DNA of 64,000 bases, taken from positions 682,001 through 746,000 of the forward strand of contig NC_045131.1 of the NCBI RefSeq assembly GCF_007655135.1. The letters are read 5' to 3'. Both the position numbers and the translations under genes were made by a program. Under the pieces are notes generated by a model. That model was not told the origin of the DNA. It saw nothing but the letters and a program-made list of their open reading frames with translations, and searched no databases. Of the stretch, positions 23,501 to 34,552 are shown piece by piece; positions within the stretch are counted from its first letter, which is position 1; every line of letters begins with the position of its first letter. The stretch is from Punica granatum. Taxonomy: Eukaryota > Streptophyta > Magnoliopsida > Myrtales > Lythraceae.

Positions 23501-26378
23501 TTGAAGCCTAACATTCAGTAGACTGATCAGCAAGTACGAACATAATACCAAAAGATGACCAAACCAACTGGGCACTGATTCCACTTTACCCCACTAATTC
23601 TATCTGTTCATAAACCATATGTAATGTACATTTAAAGAGGAGTACAAATTCACCAAATCAAAGAACTTATTCATTTCGAACATCTTTCTGCCACAACAGT
23701 ACGGTATACAGCTGACGAGGGTTAAGGAGAGAGAATAGGTAAAGCAATGATCACATACCTGTAAAAAAAACACCCATGACAAGGTTATGCTGATTCGTAT
23801 GTCCTTTGACCGTGGTGCACTAGCTGAATTTAAACTACTTTATGAGATGGCTATAAACAATGCAACTAGCAGCATAAGATCTAAAATTGCACTTTTAAGA
23901 GTGTTTTGCAATAAGCACAGAATTTTGAGTACCTCTTGTAAAGGGCAAGATCAAGTGTCTCTGCAAACCACCCTCAATCTGCTTTGCCACAGGAGCAGGT
24001 CCTTTTCCCCTGGGTTGAACCTAGAAAGAAACCCAACAGTGCCTTTAGAAGTATAAATAAAAGATGGTACCAGAAAGAAATTCACAATGATACCTGTGCC
24101 TCGGGATTCAATCCCAGAGCAAGTAATAAACCCAAAGCTTCAGCAAAAGCATCTCTAACAGAAGAAATTGGATCCTCGAGGGCCTACAAGGTTTAAACAG
24201 TTTCAAATCAACAGAAAGAACGATTGGTGACTAAAGAAACAGTGAAGAGAAAGACAATTCACACCTTCACACTAAGGGAGGCTGAAGTATCAAGTTCTGC
24301 AACTCCTAGACCGGGTCCTCCGATATTTGCAAATGCCCTGAGGCATCTTGCACCAGCTATTCTAACAACAAATGACTTGTCGCCAACAGCATATCGCGTA
24401 ATAACACGGAATGCCTCGACATATGCATTAAAGGCAGCACAACCACCAGAGCCTTCCAAGGCATTTTGAAGCATAAGTAAGGCTTCTTTTCTCACAAAAT
24501 CCTACAATAAGACCACACTGAAATTGGAATACAAAGCATAGACAATCCGGTTGGTTCTTTGCAACTAGTTTTGGTGTAGCAGCTATATTTCGCTTTATCC
24601 GGATTTTAAAAACGACCACCCAAAAGGGGCTACACAAACAAAGTAAATGTAAAAATTTAATAATAGGGAGCCATTTGACAGAGTTATTTTTATCCACCAA
24701 CTTCAATTGCATTCAATATTTCAATCCTACTTGGAGGGGTGGGGGAGATGACATTTAGGTGTCATTTGAACATGTGGTCATTGGATCTCTATTTGCTGAT
24801 TGCTTTCAAGAAGACTATCGTATATAAGGCAAGATTGAGGAGAATTACCTCATTAAACTTCATAAGTTTGGCCACGATACTAGTGGTTTCAAGCAAACCC
24901 GAAGTTATTTTTCTTCCAAAATGCCGATATAATTCGCCCAAGCACTGTGCAGCCCCTACATCGATGCATCACAGGGTAAAAGTAAATCAATGGGTTTTAT
25001 GCTGAATATTCCTCTTCACTTCCATGTTTTACTAGCTCTCTTAGGGCAGCCTACCTTTTATCTGTATAAGAACTCGAGTAAAAAATTGATAAAACATCAA
25101 TGGCCAATTGGCAGAAGAGCACGGGCGTAATTTTGCATGAAAGGAAAAAGTAACCAATTTATCAACAAATCAAATGTGTGAGTGCAAACATTTATCAAGA
25201 AGTTTGACTTCCATGTTTTGCTAGCTCTCTAAGGACAGCCTACCTTTTATCTGTATGAGAACTTGAGTAAAAAATTGATATAACATCAATGGCCAATTGG
25301 CAGAAGAGCACGGGCATAATTTTGCATGAAAGGAAAAAGTAACCAATTTATCATCAAATCGAATGGGTGAGTGCAAACATATATCAAGAAGTTTGACTTA
25401 AATGACCAACCAGCTACTCGCTGAGGCTCACTCCTTTTCCCATCTGAGAGAAACCCTTGGAGGCTGCTCGCTCGTGAGTATATAGAAATACCATCTCCCT
25501 TGGAAATTATTCTCGCCATAGCTATCGAAGCCAAGTGGCGAATGGGTCTTTTTGCCCCCAGCGTGAGCAGAGAATACAGGGCATCCTCACACTTCCTTTG
25601 CCAGAGCAATATAGATTCCTGAAACAGAGCAGAACTCTGATATATTATTCACCATTTGCAACTTGCTGAGGATGATGGCATCAGTAAAGGTAAATGGCAT
25701 CAGCTTAAGTTGTAAATATTTCCAAAAACAAGAAAAGGTAAATGAAGGCCTCCATCCGACGGAAACATCTCCGGGTTGTGATAACATCTTGCCTTCTTTT
25801 TCAGGTAAACAACAGAATATAGGAGGTGGGATCTGTTATCACGCTCAAAGATTTATTGGTCGATGTTAGAGGAGCTACTATTAGGTGAGAGCTCAGCTAT
25901 ATATTCACAGGGCCTATCATAGTGAACGTTTCTCAGTGCATTGCTGCAAGAAATGTGGATCTTTGGTCCTTCCATTGGAATTAAACAAGTACAGTGTGAA
26001 AGCAGATCAAGTCAGGCGCTTCACACATACTAAAAGCAGCACTAGCTAAACCATGAACGAGAAAACAAAGCATAGAACCGTTGTCTGCGTGCAGCAAATT
26101 ACTGAACAAACTTCAATATGAGATCCACTGATGGATATAAGCACAAGTGCTTCGATGTGCAGAGAGTCGCTGATACTAATAAAGCAATAAGCACGGCCAA
26201 CCTTTGGCTCCTCATCTATGGCGGAGATGAGATCAGATAAGAGATCGAAGCAGAGAAGTGGGTCCGGTGGCTGCTGGGCGGCGGAAGCCACTATCGACTC
26301 CAGCTGCGCCACCAGCACCCCGAACCGAGACAGTGGCACATTCTCCCTCACGTAGTTCCTCGCCATTGCTGGCTGCAT
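8527..26378 (-). CDS. SWEETIE: SWEETIE-type HEAT-repeat protein (HEATR5-like), complete, 48 exons
   Basis: Very large HEAT-repeat protein (2359 aa). Arabidopsis SWEETIE affects sugar metabolism and development; animal HEATR5 relatives act with clathrin/AP-1 trafficking. The N-terminus contains MARNYVRENVPLSRFG and the C-terminus an acidic tail with EDDWDFQSFPAST. Exons: 26202-26378, 25411-25618, 24849-24955, 24265-24501, 24094-24183, 23933-24020, 23759-23823, 23318-23422, 22514-22603, 22347-22427, 21801-21869, 21456-21581, 20541-20644, 19772-19904, 19590-19696, 18935-19045, 18643-18810, 18075-18161, 17862-17955, 17406-17474, 17195-17317, 17043-17111, 16837-16941, 16626-16714, 16175-16331, 15805-15954, 15567-15616, 15379-15478, 15239-15295, 15087-15154, 14888-14981, 14327-14541, 14045-14177, 13877-13945, 13704-13760, 13469-13555, 13242-13370, 12924-13127, 12359-12820, 12163-12228, 11553-11650, 11380-11476, 11112-11250, 10581-10885, 10366-10500, 10112-10276, 9874-9999, 8527-9741. 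These total 7080 nt, in frame throughout. The start could instead be the Met four codons later (26366). Confidence 0.93.
8549..8728 (-). repeat. Two tandem in-frame 90-bp units in the last SWEETIE exon
   Basis: Units at about 8549-8638 and 8639-8728 encode 30 residues each, both containing RSVSPSSESS followed by an acidic Gly/Asp/Gln segment. The frame is kept, so the repeat lengthens the acidic C-terminal tail rather than breaking it. Confidence 0.85.
9094..9363 (-). repeat. Older degenerate 135-bp in-frame duplication in the SWEETIE tail
   Basis: Two 45-residue blocks starting at 9363 and 9228 (minus strand) share the order DSD-x-x-(S/A)DK, E(H/R)HV(D/N)ES, (H/Y)H(Q/H)KVE, E(S/L)PVE. Spacing is equal and both stay in frame. 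They have diverged much more than the 90-bp units downstream. Confidence 0.65.
21064..21257. repeat. Tandem duplication, period about 97 bp, in SWEETIE intron 12
   Basis: Copies at about 21064-21160 and 21161-21257 share GACTTATATT at the start and an AAACAACAGAAAGTT...GAGCCAATT block at the end. The repeat is entirely intronic. Confidence 0.75.
21931..22053. mobile_element. Short MITE-like element (about 123 bp) in SWEETIE intron 10
   Basis: The left end GTCTGGATCGAGGGAAATGG is mirrored by the right end, which reads GTTTGGATAGGAGGGAAATGG on the other strand. The inverted arms are about 45 bp and purine-rich on one side, with a small AT-rich loop. The terminal GTTTGGAT style is common in plant hAT- and PIF-type MITEs. 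Target-site duplication is not resolved. Confidence 0.6.
25021..25398. repeat. Tandem duplication, period 189 bp, in SWEETIE intron 2
   Basis: Copies at 25021-25209 and 25210-25398 are nearly the same sequence, with scattered single-base differences. Both contain CCTACCTTTTATCTGTAT and GGCCAATTGGCAGAAGAGCA. The second copy ends about 13 bp from the splice donor of exon 2 (exon end 25411). The coding sequence is untouched. Confidence 0.9.
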
Positions 26379-26755
26379 GATGCAGCTCCTTCTGGCAGAG
26401 AATTCGATGAACTTCCTCTCAGAGCCGAGGGAACGGTCAAGCTCGTCGGAGCATCAACTCAGGTCAGCCGTGGTCGGACGGTGGCCGGGGAGAAGGAAAA
26501 GTTCCTCTTGGCCTCCGGGCTGACAGCTGGCAATAGCTATCGTCCGAGAACCAGCTCGTCCGCCTTGGTCCGGTTAAGTCGTGAACTGGGTTGGTTTCTC
26601 CCGCGTGCCAACTGCATCTGCAATGCAGTGACTGAGTAAACCTTAGCTGAACCGGAGTTACTTTACATGACTCCACCGGATCGAGGCCTGATTCTTGTTT
26701 AAATGGCTTCAGCTCGTTTTTCCCCCGGTGAGCATGCGGCCGGACGTCCACCTTC

Positions 26756-26836
26756 GGCCCATGAAGCTGACTGATTCAACGGTCACCTCAGGCCCAAAAT
26801 TATTTTAACAGTCCAATATCAAACGTCTTGGGCCCA
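26756..26836. promoter_or_regulatory. Cluster of GGCCCA (site II-like) motifs upstream of the SWEETIE-type gene
   Basis: GGCCCA occurs at 26756-26761 and 26791-26796, and the palindrome TGGGCCCA at 26829-26836. They lie about 380-460 bp upstream of the start codon at 26378. Site II elements (TGGGCY) are typical of plant housekeeping promoters bound by class I TCP factors. The functional link here is inferred from position only. Confidence 0.35.
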
Positions 26837-29266
26837 ATACAAACATATATATATATATATATATATACTTACATACATACTTATATTTATCTAATCTATC
26901 TAATCTAATATCTAATACTTGCTTATTATTTAAGCAAGAGTTGGATTTTGTAACAACCTCCCCATTTGTAGGATGGCTAAAAAGTCAAAAATAATATTTA
27001 TTCTTACATAGAAAAACAAAATATAAAAATTAAACGATAATATTTTTCCATTAAATATTGTTCTCATATCTATCTTCTCCCACGTGTCTCTCTCCTTTTA
27101 CTTTATCATATCCCAAACTCTCAATTCCACATTCTTTTTTTTTCAAATTTTATCTCCAATGCTTACATTTTTTATTTTGTCATATGCCTTCCGCGTGTAA
27201 TACGAGTATTCTATAGTATTATAATATTATTTTAAATAATTATATAAGGAAGTGATTACATGTCCCTTAGGTGTCCCTTCAAGATTTTTCATCGGTGTTC
27301 TTTAGACCCACTTGACGAGATAGTCAATGACTTGATTGACTACTCAGCCTAAATGACCATTGTGATTGGACCAATTATTTTAATGAATATTTAATTCTAC
27401 CTTAAAAAAATTCTTCTTTTGTCCAATGATTGTAAATTCGACTTGAAAAATATAGCAGATAATTTGATTAAACTCTCGATTAAATGACATTTATTCATGG
27501 TCGAATCAGTGTATTTTTTCGTCAATTTAGCTATAAATTTTTCTTTTAAAAATTTTACATAAAAGGTTGTTAGATATACAAAATAGTTTATATATAATAT
27601 TTTCTTTTTCAAATTTTAGATCTATATTGAAAATTGAAACTCTCCGTTCCTTTTTTAACTTAATTAAAGGGATTAATTTTAGAACTTTTTTGTGTACCTT
27701 TGATATTGAAAGTCCAGAGTGATGGAACTCTATTATTTCATGTTCAAGCTCATGTCAACTCACCAAGGGGTAAAGTTCTACCAATTGTAGACTTTCTATA
27801 TTCACAAGACTAAAACTTGAGATCTTATATAAGGAGAAAAGATGTTGAATATTAATTTTGGAATTTATATACGAAGAAACTCTTACTCCTTTTTTCCCTT
27901 TTCTTTCATTTTTTTTGTGAGGCGCCAGACCTATCACCATTTTTGTAGGATCGCCAATGGCCTATTTTAATTTTTTTTTTAACTTTATCTATTAACATGA
28001 CTAAAACTTATAACCTTACTTAAGGATAAGAGATGTCAAATAGTAATTTTGAAAATTATATAAGAAAAACTCTTGGTCCCTCTTATCCTTTCCCTCTCAC
28101 GATTTCTTTTTTTAAAGTGGGGTGCTGAGGCCACTACTATTTTTGTGGGGTTGCCATGACCTATTTAAAAAATTCTTTTGGAGCTCACTCAAGTTAACTT
28201 CGATAAGTAGAACGTTAGCGAATCCCATTGAATTTAAAAGCGAAATTGACATGGTACTAAACGTGATACACAATCAAAAGTTGGTATATTTTCATGGGAT
28301 CAGCATTAAGGATTAGTGAAGACTTAAATAAGACCAATTTCAAATATAATCATAAAGGACTCTAAAATAATCCTATTAGTTAACAACCATCAAATTATGA
28401 GCAAGTTGAAAGTAAATTAGCAAATTTTATTCACAGATAATTACTTGTATTGTATATTTCTTTTTCCTATATGCTACCCGCATTATTACATAAATTGATC
28501 TAATGTGAATAATAAATAATTAAAAAAACTTTTGGACCCGCATCATCGCCCGGAATTTCGACCTAGTATTATTGAAAATGGTAGAGAATGCAATCTTGTT
28601 TCCTTGGAAATAAAAAACTCGGAAGGTTATTTCCTTTCAAGTACAATAGACACTTTACGTCCATAATAGCTTTAATGTAATTGTGCATGTCCAGTTTAGC
28701 ATATTCGATCTCTCATTGACACCTATTTTGACATTGAGCTTAAAATCTCGTACTTCGTGCTTCTTACTACTTTAACAGTATTTCCACGACAATTTTCTAG
28801 TTCTTTTAAACATATTACAATCCTATGAACTAAAAAGATAGATTCTATGCTTCTAGCAATTGATTTAATGGCAGACAAATGTCTCCGCTTTCGATTGTAG
28901 AACTTATCATATCTACCTGTTTCAAGGGCAGATATCATTTTCAATCAGCACTATCTAATCTCTGAAAAACTGAAAGTACAATTAGATCTCAATTAGATAT
29001 GTTCGTTGAAGAATAAAACTACTCTAATTGTGGATTTTGTCTATTGACAATACTAAAATCCGAGTCTTTACTTAAAAGAAAGAAATTGCAGAATCGATCC
29101 ATGTTGGTAAGTGCCTATATCAATCAATCTTTAATACTGAAACAATAGGAACATTTCAATTTCAATAAATCTATAAATCCACTTTATAGTAAACCGAGTC
29201 GAGAAATATGGACGGGTAAAGAAGAGCGGCCCATTCTGAAAAATCTAAACGGGTTTCTCCAGCTGT
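26837..29266. other. Gene-free intergenic stretch between the SWEETIE-type gene and CCT6
   Basis: AT-rich, with a TA run near 26846-26866. Two diverged direct repeats of roughly 190 bp lie at about 27770-27960 and 27985-28170; both contain GACTAAAACTT and an AAACTCTT...CCTTTTCC-type block. Short open frames near 27397-28316 and 28723-28944 match nothing I recognise. Confidence 0.55.
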
Positions 29267-29278
29267 GGCCCATGGGCC
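29267..29278. promoter_or_regulatory. Palindromic site II element upstream of CCT6
   Basis: GGCCCATGGGCC contains two overlapping inverted TGGGCC cores about 235 bp upstream of the CCT6 start codon. A telo-box-like AGGGTTT lies at 29498-29504, just before the ATG. This pairing is typical of plant genes expressed in growing cells. Binding is inferred. Confidence 0.45.
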
Positions 29279-29509
29279 GATGACAGGCCTATCTCCTGTC
29301 GCCTCTCGCATCCCCAAACTACGTCGTTTAGTCATACATTAGAAACCTGAGATCACAACCGCGAACAAGCTCCAGAAAGCCCTAAAAAACCTGCTTGTCA
29401 CCAGCTCTCTCCCCCTCTCTGAGTTCACTTTCGCATTTCTTCACGACGCCAGCAAAGCTTCCTTACAGTCCCTGCAACCGTTGAGCTTCGCTCTGCTAGG
29501 GTTTCGAAG

Positions 29510-32500
29510 ATGTCTTTGCGTGTGCTGAATCCGAATGCTGAAGTTCTTAACAAATCGGCGGCCCTGCACATGAACATCAATGCCGCCAAGGGCCTGCAGG
29601 ATGTGCTGAAGACCAACCTTGGCCCCAAGGGCACCATCAAGATGTAATGTGTTCCTCCATTGCCGTTATGATATCGGTTTCAGCTGCTGAGTGTATTCTC
29701 TTCGGCGATCTCGCTGATTACTTTTCCCTGCCTGCCCTGTTTCAGGCTTGTTGGCGGCGCTGGAGATATCAAGCTGACGAAGGACGGGAACACACTTCTG
29801 AAGGAAATGGCAAGTTCTCTCCACTCCGCAACTCTAGATCTTCTAGCTCATCTAGCTTTTTGTGGTTAAGTTATTTGTGCGACACCTTCGGTCGTTGCTA
29901 CTTGTACTTGTTCGTAAATGTTTTTACTTTTGGTTTATCTGCCTTCTGCTTAGACTTTGGATGTTAGTAGTTTGGATGTGTTTAGCTTGTTAAGTATTTT
30001 TTGAGGATCTATCTAACACAAAATGAAGGATCATGACCACTGATGCTTTTCGAAGGATCCTACTCTGTGGTCACAATTGCACTGCTTTTACGATGTTCTT
30101 ATCTTTGTAAAAAGATTCATCAGAAGAAAAGTATAAAGAAAACTGCTGATAGTTTTTGTTTCCTTTTGGCCATTTGAATATGCCAACTGAGGATCTACAA
30201 TGAATGCAGCAAATTCAAAACCCAACTGCAATCATGATTGCAAGGACTGCTGTTGCCCAAGATGACATAAGTGGTGATGGCACGACATCAACAGTCCTCT
30301 TTATCGGTGAACTCATGAAACAATCAGACCGCTACATTGATGAAGGTTTCTGAAATTGAAGTTTCAATGCATATCCAGTTTTATTTTGAAATAGCTTTAC
30401 TTATATGATTGTCCTGGCCTCAGGGATGCATCCACGAGTCTTGGTTGATGGCTTTGAAATAGCAAAAAGAGCTACTCTGCAGTTTCTTGAAAAGTTCAAG
30501 ACTCCTGTGGTAATGGGAGATGAACCTGATAAAGAAATTCTTAAAATGGTGGCCAGAACAACACTTAGAACCAAGGTACATTTTCCTCCCCATCCAAGTA
30601 AATCGAATGAGAGGATTCAGTTGTGAATTCAATTGATGGCTTCTGTTTCTTAAACAGCTATATGAGGCACTGGCTGATCAGTTGACAGACATAGTTGTCA
30701 ATGCGGTGAGTTTTCCGAAGGAGGTCAATTACTTTTGCTACATTCGAGTAAAGGTAAAACTAACGACGACTTTGATATGATAGGTGCTTTGCATACGGAA
30801 ACCAGAGGAAGCTATTGACCTGTTTATGGTAGAGATCATGCACATGCGACATAAATTTGACGTGGACACTCGCTTGGTATGATTATTTTCATTGATCTGT
30901 CACTACTAGCTCGTCACAATAACTAGTCTCTGAATTTCTACAATGGATCCGAGACTTCCTATCTCACTTACTGGTAATATACTATAGACAGATCGCCATA
31001 GTATGCTTAATAGTTCTGGTAATGTTTCCTTCCAGGTTGAGGGTCTTGTTCTTGACCATGGTTCTAGACATCCTGATATGAAGAGAAGAGCTGAGAACTG
31101 TTACATCTTGACATGTAATGTTTCTCTGGAGTATGAGAAAAGGTGTGAATTCTAATAATAAATAGACCAGCTCGTTAATAAAGAAATGCGCCTTATGAGA
31201 TACGTGTTTGATTGTGCTTTTAGACTGCCCAGTACTTTGTTGATATTTGCAACCATAAAAATAAAGATGGCACTAGAACGTTAACTAGTTTGATACTCTT
31301 TAGATTATGTTACCTACAAGTTCTTGGATATCTGATTTGGCTTCAGCTGGAACTAATTTGCAAACAATCTTCTATATCAGTGAAATAAATGCAGGCTTTT
31401 TCTACTCAAGTGCTGAGCAGAGAGAGGCGATGGTTGCAGCTGAAAGGCGTTCGGTTGACGAAAGAGTGAGAAAAATTATTGAACTGAAGAACGAGGTGAT
31501 ATTTCATAACATGTCCTCTCTCTTTCTCATTATATATGACTTGCCTTAATCAACAAAAAATTCTTAACCTCTTAGATGACCTAACCCTGCAGGTTTGTTC
31601 AGGCAATGACAATAATTTTATTGTGATTAATCAAAAGGGCATCGATCCACCTTCACTAGATCTTCTTGCAAGAGCAGGGGTAGGCCTAGAAACAATCTTA
31701 TCTTCCTTATATTATTCCGTTGTAGTGTTATTTTCCTTACATATTTAATAAGCTGTTTTTTAGATAATTGCCCTTCGAAGAGCGAAAAGGAGAAACATGG
31801 AAAGGTTGGTGTTAGCTTGTGGTGGTGAAGCTGTCAATTCTGTTGACGATTTGACACCTGATTGCCTTGGGTGGGCTGGACTTGTATATGAGCATGTCCT
31901 TGGAGAAGAGAAGTACACGTTCGTGGAAAACGTGAAGAATCCACATTCTTGCACTATATTGATCAAAGGTACCAACCAGTAATCATCAAGAAACATTTAA
32001 CTATTGTTCTTTCATTTCTTGTACATTTCTTAATAAAAAATTGTTTAGCATGGCTCAAAGAGCTCTGTAATTATAATAATTGATGCAGGGCCAAATGATC
32101 ATACAATTGCTCAAATAAAGGATGCTGTTCGTGATGGACTAAGAGCAGTAAAAAATACTATTGAAGATGAGGCAGTTGTAATGGTAATTTTTGTTTCAAC
32201 ATTATCAATGGTGCATGAAGAAATTCACTGTTTTGAATACTGTGGTTGGTAACTCATTAGATAGGGAGTTCCTTTATATTGGGGGAAGATAGACCCGAGA
32301 GTCTGAACTCTTGGTTTTGCTGCCACTTGTTTTTATTCTGAGAAGTTATTCCGGAACTGAAAATAATCCAAGTAGTATGTGGTGCCATCTGCATTAGGTT
32401 ACTCGCAAAATTTTGTGTGGCTTTTTTTCTGTTAGGTTATGTGCAAATACTTTCCTCAGATATACCGGAAACGTAGAGGCTTTAAACTTAGCTCGTACAA

Positions 32501-33433
32501 TATGTGAAGTTGGTCATTCAGATTTCTTTGAAGCTCCATGGCTCTTCAAATAAACTTCTATTGCTGAAACATTGAAAGAATTTTACCGCGCACCAAGCAA
32601 ATTCATCGGTGAAATGCTCACTTTGCTCTTGATTGAGTGTTTTGTCCATACGTGCCTTGATTTTACCTCTATCTCTGTGACAAGATGTGTTGAAACTTTT
32701 ATAAAGGTGCGTTGCAATTTCGATGGCATTAGTTATTGTATTATGTTCTGGTCTCAGGGGGCTGGAGCCTTTGAGGTAGCAGCCAGACAATACTTGATCA
32801 ATGAAGTGAAGAAAACTGTCCAAGGGGTAACAAGATATTGTCTTAACTGCTTTATTTAAGTTACTTTATTGTTGCTATTATGTCAGTACCAGGACTTTAT
32901 AAGCATTATTATGTTGAATCTGAAAACAGCGCGCTCAGCTGGGTGTGGAAGCTTTTGCTGATGCTCTTCTGGTGATTCCTAAGACACTTGCCGAAAATTC
33001 TGGACTTGACACACAAGACGTGATTATTTCTCTCACGGTATGCTTCTTTACCACCTTAATTAAGTAAACAGACATTGACTGTATTTAAGTAAAAGGAACA
33101 CTTACTGCTCTTTCTATTGGGCGGTGGCATTTTTAGGGGGAACATGATAGAGGAAACGTAGTGGGATTAAACCAACATACCGGCGAGCCTATTGACCCTC
33201 AAATGGAAGGAATCTTTGACAATTATTCAGTGAAGCGCCAAATCATCAACTCCGGGTATGATGTTGCTATTATCTCTACTGTTAGTACCTTTCCAGCAGT
33301 ATGTTGATGCGACTATGTCACTTGGACATAAGTTGACTTCATGGTTTTGCTTTGCAGACCTGTAATTGCATCCCAGCTGCTATTGGTTGATGAAGTGATT
33401 CGTGCTGGCCGTAACATGCGGAAACCCACATAA
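29510..33433 (+). CDS. CCT6: T-complex protein 1 subunit zeta (CCT6), complete, 15 exons
   Basis: Zeta subunit of the cytosolic TRiC/CCT chaperonin, which folds actin, tubulin and other proteins using ATP. Exons: 29510-29643, 29746-29809, 30210-30345, 30424-30575, 30658-30705, 30784-30876, 31036-31142, 31381-31495, 31593-31679, 31764-31968, 32089-32183, 32758-32826, 32930-33037, 33137-33255, 33358-33433. They total 1608 nt (535 aa), the usual length. Visible family motifs are [11 protein letters not shown] near residue 40, the nucleotide-binding [13 protein letters not shown], and the C-terminal [15 protein letters not shown]. Intron 2 uses a GC donor (ATG|gcaagt); without it the frame fails. 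From intron 4 onward the gene lies in unit A of the segmental duplication, whose second copy is a pseudogene at 36360-38557. Confidence 0.96.
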
Positions 33434-34552
33434 TCCTAAGGCGTCTTCAGCTCTATACAGTCTCTCGAGGAAAAAAACCGGTTTTTACTTCTGTTGTGTG
33501 AGTTGAATGACTTGCAAAAGAGGCGCCGGGAGCCATGGATTGAGCTAATCGAGTCTCTAAAGGGAAGCTACAGAAGGAGTGGATGCAAATTTACTTCCCA
33601 TTTTGATGATTATCGACTCATAATTGAAGTATTCGACCTGTTTTCATTTTGGAACTGTTAGCATAGAATTTTTTGTTTTGACATTGTCTATGATCAATTT
33701 TCAAGTGTTTCCCTTCGTTTCCCAGGGACAGAGTTGCTATATATGTTCTCTCTTTTAGTTTGTATAATTTTTACCGCTTATTTTGAACGGGCCAATTGGA
33801 AGTTGCATGCTTTCTGACTATCCCATTCACATCCATCAAACTAATCTTGATAACATCTGAAATGGAAAGATATACCGGATTGTGGACTGAGATGGGAGAC
33901 CCTGACTCGGAGACTGAACAAGCTACTGACCGAGGTACCGAACAAGCTTGCCTCAAGTAGTGGGGGAATCCTTTGGCTGAGCCAGGCTGCCTAGTAGTGG
34001 ACGGACGCATGATTTGTGCGAGTTGGACTTCAGCCTTGAGACTCGGATGTAGCCCCCGCGCCTGTGGAAGCTTTCGATTCTCTCAATCTTGCTCTCTGGG
34101 CCTCTTAGTCAGATGGGAAGTGCATCGTGAGAAGGGGAAAAGGGAGAAACAAGAACTTGATGATATTTCTGAATTTTTTTTCTATTTAATAATAAATTCT
34201 CATTCATATTTTTTCCTAATCATTTTTATAATTATTTTTTAATAATAAATTCTTCATTTACTTTATACATAAATATATATATATATATTTTTTTTTTTCA
34301 CACATCAATATATTTATCAACACTTATAATTATTACACAAAATCAAGTTGAGTTAAATCATTATACAACTCAAAAACTAAGCATAAGCTTGCTAAAATTC
34401 GAATCCTATTGCAAGAGCAACAATGGAGCTCATCAAGTTTTTACAGCGCAAACGAGTAGAAACCAGAGTCTCACTGGAAAGAAATTTCCTCTGCCGCCCC
34501 TGTACGAGTAGGAGAATGCTTCCCCGAGTGGTCAGAAATCTGCTGTCTTGGG
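33434..34552. other. CCT6 3' flank, no separate gene
   Basis: 3'UTR and convergent intergenic DNA between CCT6 and the CMC1-like relict. A matching stretch lies at about 38558-39300 in unit B. No coding region is supported. Confidence 0.6.
34161..34393. other. AT-rich segment present only in unit A
   Basis: Aligning the two units, the AGAACTTGA shared at 34150-34160 and near 39291-39300 is followed in unit A by about 230 bp of AT-rich DNA. The match then resumes at AATCCTATTGCA. No clear inverted repeats or target-site duplication were found, so it may be an insertion in A or a deletion in B. Confidence 0.6.

Noticed and set aside
26464..26751. 95-codon minus-strand open frame upstream of the SWEETIE start
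   Set aside because: Arg/Pro/Ser-rich with no family resemblance; it lies in the leader/promoter and is not in frame with a plausible extension.
28723..28944. 73-codon basic open frame, minus strand
   Set aside because: Briefly looked like a fragment of a DUF241-type protein, but the motif order does not match and flanking DNA shows no exon.
33771..34010. 79-codon minus-strand frame, with a similar frame at 38914-39225
   Set aside because: The similarity comes from the segmental duplication; the two frames diverge by indels and end differently, so no coding selection is seen.
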